Assembly (NCBI GenBank): GCA_947044365.1
Contig: OX345636.1
Coordinates: forward strand, 46,501,037 to 46,565,036
Length of the DNA stretch: 64,000 nt
Reading direction: 5' to 3'
DNA from: Petrosia ficiformis
Lineage: Eukaryota; Porifera; Demospongiae; Haplosclerida; Petrosiidae
A program made the translations under genes and the position numbers. The notes beneath the pieces were generated by a model. That model had not been told where the DNA came from and did not search any database. It saw only the letters and a list, made by a program, of their open reading frames with translations. Positions 35,701 to 47,700 of the stretch are shown one piece after another (position 1 is the first letter of the stretch; every line of letters starts with the position of its first letter).

Positions 35701-38700
35701 ACATACTTTGAATTTTCTTAATTATAGAGTCAACATCCAGCAGTAGAATCACTAAGTCGAGTCTGGATTGATGCTGGTTCATCTTCTTGTGTGTTTAGCT
35801 TGTACTTAAGTCCAATTAGAAATAATTTTAAAGTGCTAGTGCTTAATTATTGCTACAGTTTTTGCTTTTTAAGCACTTTCAAGCACTTTTGATTGTGTAA
35901 TACCTATTATCAAAGCTCAATGCTGACTCACAAATAAAAGATTTAAAAGCTAATGTACATGTACATGTATATATGATTTATTTTTATGTCTATTCAAGAT
36001 ATCAAAATCCACATTTGTTTCAGCCTTAGTACATACAGTATAACTATAAGCTGTTGTGTTTCAGGCACAAGTAAATCAGATACCACAAAGCAATCATAGG
36101 GATATTTTGTTATACATGTGTACTTGTAATATCAATGTTTAATGATATGTACTTAATGTAATATCATTGTTATGCAGTGGCGTAACTGGGTGTCAGTTGA
36201 TGGAGGGGCCTGTTTTCCGGTGCGCGAAGCGGGCTTGAAAATTTTCAGGTTTTAATGTATTCATGATGGGTGTGGTTAATATTAATTAATTGCTTAGTAA
36301 TGTTTATTAAGATAATATGATAGTATGGTTCTTGTCAATTCCTTCAAACTTGCTAACAACTGTATCTAGAGAAATCTTTTTGCTCAATTCTCGTTCAATC
36401 GATAGGATACTTAGGATACTTGTTAGTTGGTTTTACTGATGAGAAAACAGTAACTGTGATCCATGAATTTTAAAACAAGAACAACATTTCAGTATATTTT
36501 TGATGGGGGGCCCAGGCCCCTCTAGGCCCCCCCTCAGTTGCGCCACTGTTGTTATGTACTTCATTAAGAATACTTGTAAAAACAATCATGATTATGTAAT
36601 AGATATAACATAATGATCATGTTCCTCAAACGCAACTACATGCACATATAAGCTTTCTCTATTGTAAATGAAGTGATACATGTGTACATATCAATTAAAG
36701 TGATAATTATATGAGTATAGACAGTGACATCTTTAAATACATGTATTGGAATCACAAACATGTTTCTTCAGTGTGTTAGTAAATCTGACAATGTAATTAT
36801 AATCTCTTACATACAGAACTGGATCATTCTCTCAGCCGATATGGTTGGATGATGTCTCTTGTTCTTCTTCCAGTTATAATTGTCTTACAAGTTGTGCCCA
36901 ATGTCCTTCATCTGAATATCACAACTGTGATCATTTTGAGGATGTGAATCTTGATTGCAGTAAGTGATTATAATTTAGAACTTAATATTTCATCATTCAT
37001 TTGGAGCTAGAGCTGGGATAGATACAGTATATATCAATAAACAGTCATCATACAGTATAGTAATTACTTAATAGTTTCATTATCACACTGCAGTAGTTCA
37101 ATAGTAGTTTTGACAGTAATTGGTGTGCTTGTCAATTCAACACCTCAGTAGTGAGACAGTATTTACTGTACTATACGGAGTTTGCCTGTTGCCCTCCCTT
37201 TTCTAAGTTCATTGATGCTAGTTTCATTTTGTACTTGCACACTAGGCCAATTAATTAAATATTCTTCCTATCTAAATCTATTGTACTGTGACATAACTAT
37301 GTTCAAGTACACATGTACATGTATGTTGTTACAGTGTTGTTCAGGACATTGATAATAGTATTAGAATAGCTTTCTACAACTTAACATGGTAGGAATTCAA
37401 GCATAGTTGTTAATGTCCTAATCTTTGTTTGTTTTTGCTTACAAAGCTTCGAACATCGTTTTCATGCTCTTGTCCCATCGGGACCTATTTTAAACTGCAT
37501 TTTATAATAATGTGGTTTATATAACAATTATTTGAGCTACAGTATATGTCAATAAAAAGTCACCATTCACTACAGTAATTACTCAGTAGTTTCATTATCA
37601 CACTACAGTAGTTCAATAGTAGTTTTAACAATAACTTTTCAATTCAACACCACAGTAGTGAGACAGTAATTACTATACTATACTGACAGTAAAACTAAGG
37701 TAATTACTGTTATTGTATGGTGACATTTTATTGACATGTACTATACACTGCAATGTGCATTTGTGTTTTCCAGATGGGAAATTAAAAAAAAATAATGTAA
37801 TGATAGAACTGATTGCACTGATGACTCTCATGTTTGAAACTGAACAGCAATTTCTTGTTTTTCCTTTTTAATACTTTATAACAGTTCTTGTAAAATGTAT
37901 ACATTTTACAATAAATTTTAGTTACAACAGGTTGTAGTTACAGTTTTCACAAGGTGAATTTATCCTACTGGTCTACTATAGCATGAACGTGCATTCATTT
38001 ACATGCCATAACTATTGCTTGACCAAGCACCCGAAATGACACAACCTCCTTAACAATGTATACAGCATGTACATGTACATGTAAGTAACACAGGAATATA
38101 AATATATATTCATCCCTCATGTAAAACAATGATAGGGATGATAATGATAACAAGTGTATATAGAGAAAAAAAACATGCCTAATTGCTTTACAAATTTAAG
38201 TATCCCTATGACTGCTTTGTGGTGTCCAGCATTCAGTAATCATGGCTGACTTTATCATGCCTTAAACACAACAGCCTATTATAGTTATTATTTTGATTAT
38301 CTACTCTCCTTACCTTTTAAAGAACCTTGTAGAACTTTAGGAATATATTGTAGGTAGAATACAATGTAGCTTGCTATTAGTTCAGTTTCTGCGTAAGCTA
38401 CATCATACATGTAACATGCAACTTTCCTTCTTCTTGTCTGTACTACTCTATAGATCTTGAGTTTGCGTTCTATTACGCGCCACGCTCATTAATTGACCCA
38501 GCCCCCGGAATGACGCAACTTCCTTAACTACGTATACAATGCATACTCGCACAAGTGACACAAGAATATATATATATATATATATATTAAACTCCGTGGA
38601 AAGCAATCATAGCGATGGCCCTACGGGCCATAATAATTTTATAGTATCACGTGATATGATTCAAGAGCTCTTAATTACATATGTGCATACTGTAGATAGA

Positions 38701-41700
38701 TGTGCCCATAAGTAATTAACTATTGTAATGTAGGAAAGATTGGAGTAGGGTTGAGCAATCGCCCAACCCTAGATTAGAGGAAATTATTGCACAATTAAGA
38801 TCTGTTCAAAAATTACCTGCTGTACATAATTTACATAATTTACATAATGGGCGTGGTAAATTACTTTATGTTCTATATTGTGAATTAAGTTTGTGGGTGT
38901 GGTTATTACCTTGTAGGTGTGTCCTATATCCTGTCAAATGCTCAAAAATCAACCATTAGAATCTTCACTAACCTGAATGAAATTTAATGATATTCATAGC
39001 CATAAAATGACATCAGTGGGTTGGGTCAGTCCAGAGGGGTGTGGTTAGAACATTGTATGTACGTTTCTTTCCATTTCTAATATTTCACTTCCTATCCATT
39101 AAAACATGTTTTATTTTAAAAAAATTTTTTGCATTAGAATTTATGGTTGTGTAAAGGCAAAAAAGTGGGTACGGGCATCCTGAAAGTGCGATCAAGTGGG
39201 TGGGTGTGGCTTTTTTCATTGTGAATTATGTATTTTGCATACCTCCTCAAAGTTAATGATATTCATAGTCATTAAGCAGCAACAACAGGTCGTGCATGGG
39301 GTAGTGGGTGTGGTCTAAGTTTGTGGGCGTGGTTATCACCTTGTAGGTGTGTCCTAATCCTGTCAAATGCTCAAAAATCAACCATTAGAATCTTCATTAA
39401 CCTGGATGAAATTTAATAATATTCATAGCCATAAAATGATGTCAGTGGGTTGGGTCAATCCAGAGGGGTGTGGTTACCGTTATTGGGTGTGGTTAGAACA
39501 TTGTATGTACATTTCTTTCCATTTCCAATATTTCACTTCCTATCCATTAAATGCAGTACAAGTATCTGTGCTTCTCATGAAAAAAGATTTGAGTAATTAT
39601 CAAGTACTTCATTAACATTAACTGTGCTAAAGTGTACTTCAATACAAGTACCAAAGTACTTCACCCCATGTCTGGTCCTAGCAAGAGTACATAATTCATA
39701 GTATAAGAAGTGCAGTGTTGTTTATAGAACAGTTTCATGGCTTAAATCACGCGCATGAAGAAATGAAATAGTAGAAGCTAGAAACTATAGAAAGTGACCA
39801 TCATGGCAGCAAAAAACTTAGAGCCAGCAGCAGCCACTACTTCAATTATACTTGATTTCAAGCCGTGATTCCACAGTGATAGCCTTCAAACAAGATGTGG
39901 TGTACTTCCTTACACTCTTCTTCTACCAGAAGTCCTCTGAAAGTGGTGGAACGCCAATCATGATTTGTGAACTTTATAACCGAATGGTTTTCAGAAAAAG
40001 CATGTCTTTTATTTTGGTCCTTGTATAATTTCACATCTGTTGATAGCTTGATTGAATAGACAGTTATATCCCTGTGGCAGTGTAGACAATGTGGCTAACT
40101 AATGACATTGATGTCCTACAGTTGTTATGGTTATGACCCCAAACAGTAACAAATTATTTATCTCACTGGTGCTGGGGTTTAAAGCATGAGGCTTGAGGGT
40201 GCTATGCTTGCAATTGACATATAACTAATAAACATAATTTTGAATTACAATGTATTATTCTATTATTCATAATAGCTTACAGTTCATTTTACAACACTAG
40301 TTTGGTGACAGAAGCAACTTGTGACTCTGGTGAGTAGTGACACTGTTGGTTTGTGTACAAAATTAACTATTATATCATAAACTACTATACTTACTACAAC
40401 ATGGTAATGAGTATCTACAACATTATCTACAACATAAGTGTGTCTCTACAAGAGTACATAAATTATTCTTGTGACTATGAATGCACAAATGTGAATTTTA
40501 CTTTGGTAGATTATAGCAAGAAACATTTTTTGGGGGTGTGTGTGTGAGGGGCAAGTATTAAGTAAAGGTCATTCATGTTCACCTTGACCTCAGAAAAATG
40601 TACATACATCTCTTTACCAGTGCTAGTTCTTTTGTGAATGTCCAATTCAATCCATTATTGAGTTACAATATAATCGTGTATTAACCTTATGATAATAAAC
40701 TATACATTATATAAAGTCAAAAATTCATAATTTTGAGGTCATCAGGAATGTTTAACCGACTTTAGTATTCAGAAATGAAAATATTGAAGTACGCATTGAA
40801 GCAAGGCGCCACATGAAGATAAAACTGAGAATGTTATCTTGTAATTATTATTAATTATCAATAATTTATAATATAAATGAATAAGCATAATAATTATAGC
40901 CTGAAGAGAGCACAGTTTAGGCATATCTGCTCTGACTCTGAGTAGACAATTACAATAGCAAGACAGTAATATAAAGTATGTGATAACTGAATTAATTGAA
41001 ATTCTCATTTTCTCACTATTTCAATTCAACAATTAATAGTTTGATGAACGTAATAGCTTAAAGTTTGATATGCTCTTTGTTATGTCTATTAATACAATAT
41101 TGTATATAAGTAACTAAATACAAGCATTCACACGTTACTACACAAATAATTATAAATCGATCATTCGATGTAATTACGCACCATAATTATGTTAACATTA
41201 TAATTATTAACGAATTAATAACTTAATTATCGGGTCATGAATAATTAGATATTTAATAGTTATTTAATTACTTTGAATTAATGGAAAGATTTTATATAGG
41301 ACCAAGTAGTGTTGGAGCAATGCGCCTACTGAATAGTGGTAGCACATCACTGTATAACACAGCTGGTCGTGTTCAAGTATGGTATGGTGGACAGTGGGGT
41401 AACATATGTGGTAGGAATACATACTTTGGATATGATGAAGCAGATGTAGTATGTCATCAACTTGGTTGGAGTGATTCTTCATCATACAGTACTGGACAGT
41501 ATGATAGGTTAGCTGTATAGAATATCTTACCATTTGTGATAGTGTAAGGTTGTGTGACATTGATCTATAGATATGGGGTCTGCAATATAATATCTATTAC
41601 ATGTACCTTAAAAAATCAGTGTTGTTATTACTACTATTACTAATACCTTTTAAGTTGGTGTAATATATTGCTATTACTATTACTACATGTATGTATACGT

Positions 41701-44700
41701 AAGTCAGTAGTACTCTCTATGTAGGGATGGCACTGAAAAAAAATGGCCACCCATACATTTCAATTGGAAGTGATGAGCTAAATCTCTGCTAAAATTATAG
41801 AAACAAGTCTTAATACACACATACATTTTGATATCTAGTGTTTTTATGACTAACAACATCTTCTAGACAACTGGAGATCCTCTTTAAGGTAGAGAACTGG
41901 GAAGTAGCAAAACTGGCAAAATCTTCATCATAATAATATTTTTATTATTTTCCAGACAAATGTTTGTTGAACTATCATAATGATTCTAGCACCATTCCAA
42001 TCGCATTCGTAGTAAAATTCTGATCTACAAGTATTGAGATGATATCTTCAGATACTATAGAAGAAGACAGTCTCAACTACTACAAAGATTTGATCTCGAA
42101 TTGAACACCATTTTCCAATGTATATTCATAAGTGTATTAATTAATCGAGCCACGTGAAATTCAATTACGCATGCGCATTTGTATACTCAGAACATGGAAG
42201 CTGAAAAGGTGAACGTGCTTGTTGCGTCATAAGCATAGTAATAACATTTGTGACCAAATACATTCTTACAATAATGAATATAAAAATTATTATTATTATA
42301 GGCATTGTAAAATAATATTGATAAGCATTGGAATATTGAATCGTTGACACAGTGACTGACACTACTTCTTGTAGGACTGCAGACAACGCTGTAAGTGAAA
42401 TAGAGAATATACATCATTTGTGAGTGAAAGAGAAAGATAATTAATACATAAATACAAAAGACTGACCTTCATTGATAAACAAACTTACACCAGTATTTCT
42501 GCAATCTACAAAAAATATTCACACCATTCAGAAAAAAAAGAATGGAAACAAGAATAATAAAAAAAATTTTCAATAAAAAGGAAAAAAGATGTAGGGATGT
42601 CAAAACCCAAATAGTATGTGTGAACAAGGTTGGGAAACTAACATAGGACCCAAAACAAACCACTTCCATATAACCCTACATATGTACTTACACTACTATA
42701 AAACAAAATACAAAGAGTCGTACTTATGTCTTCATTAAAGTTGCAGGAGGAACGTCAGAGTCTGATACGTGTATATGGCTTAGTATGCTAGACATTAAGT
42801 TTATCATGGTATCAATATATACATACATGTATATTATAGTGAGTTGAAGGTGGCTTTTCAATTTTAATTCTATTTAATGCAAAAACACTTGTAAGGAATG
42901 GTTGCATAGTCTGTAGCATACTTATCATAACACCAGCTTTATTATCTTCTGATATATATTTGGTCAGATCTAAGGTTTTCTTGTAAAACTGGTGACGACA
43001 GCGAACTTGTGAGCCATGTCTCAGTGAAGCAAAGAATACTTGAAGAATCATCTTGCTCTATGTCAGTTAACTTACCAACGATAGGCCTGACATTTAGTAA
43101 AGCAAGAGTAATGTAATCATCAGATAGTGATGGACAATTAAATGCTGCAGGAAGTGGCTTCAAAAATTTATTATTGAGTCTCTGCATTTCAATCTTAATC
43201 TCTTTGCTATTGTTGATGGCTTTTGGATCAAAATTGAGTATGTGTAAACTCTGGAGCTTTTGCTCTCTACTGAAGGCAACCGACCTTGGCTAAAATGGCC
43301 ACCTTTCATATCAACAAAAATTTGCCAATGCCAATGTTAATGGATGGCACATGATATTTATTGATCAATGAATTTTCATGAAATGGTACACTTTATCTTT
43401 ATGCACACACTGACTCAACAGTTTGTGGGTTTTGGCTTGGGAAGCAGTCAACTACCTACCTGGTGCCTGTCTCCATATAAAATTATTTGGATCATCTAAG
43501 ACTTGCTTAGCTTCAACAATGTACAGGGTAACGAAAAGGTAGTCTACATCTCTAGCAAATCTACCATCAACATCTAGCACCCTTTTGTTGAAATACTTCC
43601 TATATGTCACTTTACTTGGTCTGGTTTCACTTTATACACTTTGTACGTCCTGTATTTTATGTTGTAAAGTTTCCTCTTCAGCTTCTAAGGCTCGTGTATT
43701 TGCTTTATGCACTTTGCCCTTTATTTTATGCTGTAAGGCTTCCTCTTCGGTTTCTAAAGATCTTCTACTACTCATTCCATGCTTTTACTTATGATCATAA
43801 CATAACTAAAAAAGATCTAACAAAATTATGATAACTCACAAGCTAATGACTGCTAGTCTCTGCCAACTCACAAGCCAGTACCTCCAACGACCACATTTCT
43901 TTAATGAATTCATATGCACCTGTGGCTTGTGCACATACGCATGCTTTCAATCAAATCATATGTATATACTATCTCGGTGTGCAGTAACTATCGTCAATAT
44001 TTGTAGCTATATCGCTGATTTTACTATCACTGTAACAATGTTTAGTTTTATCTTGATAACATTGTACATGCACAAATGCTGTCCATGTGATAAAATTACT
44101 CGCAATAGTGATCTGAGTTCATGCCACTAGAGCAAGCTAAAAGTCTGATTTAATCATTTATTGTGTACTTCATCTGTCTATTAAATTTAATCATTGTATA
44201 CTGTAATAATGTAATATACATTCATTATTTAACGAGCGCCGTCGGGACGGGACCCTCGCCTATGTGGCAAAGTGATACAAAGCACTACTCTAAATATAAT
44301 AAAGTTTGTGTATGAAACAAACAATACTTTTGTTGCATATAAATTTGAAAAACATTTATATGGGCATTAAAACTGTTATAACTTTATATCCTAAAAGACA
44401 AAATAAGAATATCAATGAAAGAAATGTATATATGTATAATTTGTATAATTATCTATCTTACATATTACATGTATTCTCTGTTTTCCTTCGAAAAACAATG
44501 AAAAAGGTCTACCTCTAAAGTCTCCAATGTGTGAAAACGTAGTGAAAAATGTATAATTTTTATATATACATGTATCTTACATCTTATTCTCTGAAGTCTC
44601 CAACGTGTCTCAACGTGTGAAAACGAATCACTCTATAACGTGTTTAGCATTCACGTGCACAAGACCATGCCTGTAGGTGGAGCTAAGTAGCTTGCATCAA

Positions 44701-47700
44701 TGGTGGTGTAGTATAGTAGTAGACTAGTAGCAACCATTACCTCGATTGTTTTTGGTTTGAAGTGTTTCTTGGCTAGCGACAGGCAATGAAACAGGATAAC
44801 TTGTGTTTGTGTGTCCATATATACTCTCGTTATTGCCCTCGTTTCATCTTAAAGTCGTGAAACGGTAACTGTGAGTTATAAAAATTGTCATATCTTTAGA
44901 ACCAAAAGGTTTTAGAAGATTTCCTACGTTATTTTTTTTCCTTGTATAATTTGAAGTCTACCAGTACCCCGTTTGAAATGTCAATGTTATTATTTTTCCA
45001 GAAAAATTGCTAACACACAGACAGACACACACACAGACAAAACGATTACCGTACCCTTCTGCCTACGCTACGCGGCAAGGGTAATGAAACATGAAAGGTG
45101 GTCATTCATTATTTAATGGAAAATGAAAGGTGTTAATTGCTGATATTATAATAATATTCATGATAATAGTGCTTATCATTATGATATAGGTTTTTCCATT
45201 ATCATGCAGGTAGTGTTGTTTTGGTATACCATAACCAAAACTAAGAGTATTTTGGTATTGGGTCTAGACATTTGGTATACTATAACTAAAACTAATACTA
45301 AAAGTATGAAAATACCATAACTAAAACTAATACTAAATATTCAACACCATAATTCATAACCATTATTCATTTTGTTTGTGGTACATTTGGTACAACCCAT
45401 GTTCTGCTTTGTTACTGAAGTGTAAATAGACTGATATATTATCACTGTCACGTGCCAAAAAAGCACATGTTTTAAGTACAAAAATGACTGCAAGAAGAAA
45501 CAGACTGACTGATAAAAACCTTGAAAGGGAAGTTTTTGTTAAAAAGAATAAGAACTATATACATTAGTAAAATCATTGATTTTGTTGAAATGTAATACAT
45601 GTTATAAATACTAAAATGTGTTACCAAAGTACTACTTTTAGTAAAACTAAAATTCATATCTCATGAAATTTGGTAAAAATACCATAAGTAAAACTAAAAC
45701 AAAAATCTTGTACCAAAACAACACTACATACAGGCCTAGTATATTCATTATCAGTGTAAGGTTCATGACTATAATAGTACATGTAATTAAGTTAACGTTA
45801 CTTATTGCTGATCATGTGACCTGTGGCCAATCAGAGTGCATGATAAAGTGTCACATGATTGAACATTAAATCACTTATTGCACACTTTTGCGTACAATAA
45901 GTAGTTATTGCACACTTTGCTCACCTCCACTAACGAAGCTGCTGCAACAACAGTGGTAGTTCACCAGATCGTCAATAAATCACTTATAACACACTTGACA
46001 GTGCATTGTGTGTTTCAATAAAGGTCTCGTTTACATAACACACTAGTAACGAAGCTGCTGCAACAACAGGCTTATGGGTTATGTAAACTCAACATTTATT
46101 GGCCCACCCTTGTGCTACATTAAAACATGTAATCACAGTAAAGTGTGTTACTTAAATACTAAATGTGTCACAACAATTATTACTATGCATGCATACTTCG
46201 TATTTAAAAATATTTTCCTCAGGATAATTATTCTAATTAAAAATAATTCTCTTGTTATTCAAGTTGTTCATATGAATAGTTTATATGTAAATTATTATAA
46301 TTTCTTCTTATCCAGTTATGGCAATGATGGATTACCAGCAGTTATAGATGAGTTGTCCTGTTTTTACAGCACTTACTTGACCATATTTCAATGTAGTTAT
46401 AGTACAAGTATTAGTAGCTCATGTACAAGTGACAATGATGTTTCTGTTAGCTGTTGTAAGTTTGTAACAGTAAACTGAGGTATAGGTAAATACAAAACAC
46501 TAAATAAACATCTAAATCTCATGAATATTATTATGTGGTGAATTAGGGCATCGTTGGATTAGACTCATAAGTTGTAAGGGGGAGAGGCTAGGGTGGCTAT
46601 AGCCTCCCCAATATTAATTTTACAGCATTATACTATGGACTATCATTTATTGTGAAACATGAGGATATAGAATAATGTATAATGTGGCTTAGACACTTTG
46701 AGTCAATGAATTACTCCATGATTAATGGTGAAAATGACCCCATAAAAATTATAATTTTGATTGACTAACACAATACATTTGCAATTTTATATTCAGCTAT
46801 CTTGAGGAAATAAAATTGTATTAGCTAACCACTATAGCATTCCAAATTGAGTCATTATAGAACAAAAACATTCAACTATCTTGAGGATATTATGTGCTAC
46901 ATATTTTGATATTGATTTTATGTTTGTATTAAATACTTGTATTGATTGACTTTCTCTATAGATACCACACGTATATGGAACAACCCTTATGTTGGTCAAA
47001 TTAGACTTGCTAAAGGGATGTATTCTAACCAGGGACTTCTTGAAGTATATTGCAATGATGAATGGGGGACTGTATGTGATGATACATTTGGCAGTACTGA
47101 TGCTAGTGTTGTATGCAGACAGCTTGGTTATAGTTCTTCCTATGATTATGATCATTTGTCTATGTAAGTGAAACCTGATGTATGTGTATATTAGGCTTGT
47201 TGATCAATAATAATTGGTCATGTGTAGTTTGCATATTTTGTTATTAAAGTGGATGGCAACTTCATACAATAAGTTACAAACATGCAACTAGATGTTCTGA
47301 GAACATGTTATACCCCATGCAATTTATATTGTGAACATGTGTTAATTATATGAAGGCATGACTCACCAACAAATGGTGGACATTTCTATACTGATAATAA
47401 GAAAACTGAAGAATAACAGACACTGTGAACTGCATTAGCCTCTGCAAGATATCCATCCTGCTCTTTCTAACTAACTACAAACTATTACAAAGTACTTTTC
47501 TGAATTTTTTATTTGTGTGATACATGGAAAGACAGACAGACGAACAGAACTAATCACTTAGCTACACAACATAATTATTAGGATTACTAATTAATTAGAA
47601 CTATAAACCTGGTATATGCAAAACATGCAATTTTTTAAAAAGGAATATGACTCAATTTCTAATTTATTTTTCAGTACTGGTAATGCTTCCCAGCCAATCT

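Larger units (their letters stand above)
30523..38895 (+). repeat. Large tandem duplication, left copy (gene 3 5' half)
   Basis: Promoter motif, exons 1-5 and their introns are repeated at 49194-56612. Coding exons differ at only a few codons. The intron copies differ by discrete insertions: 32310-32812, the minisatellite at 33268, 36175-36548 and 38151-38633 here, and about 52951-53290 in the other copy. Confidence 0.9.

Noticed and set aside
42165..42417. Possible promoter/first exon around ACGCATGCGCA and a short ATG frame
   Set aside because: NRF1-like palindromes are easily found by chance; no downstream exon continues the frame.
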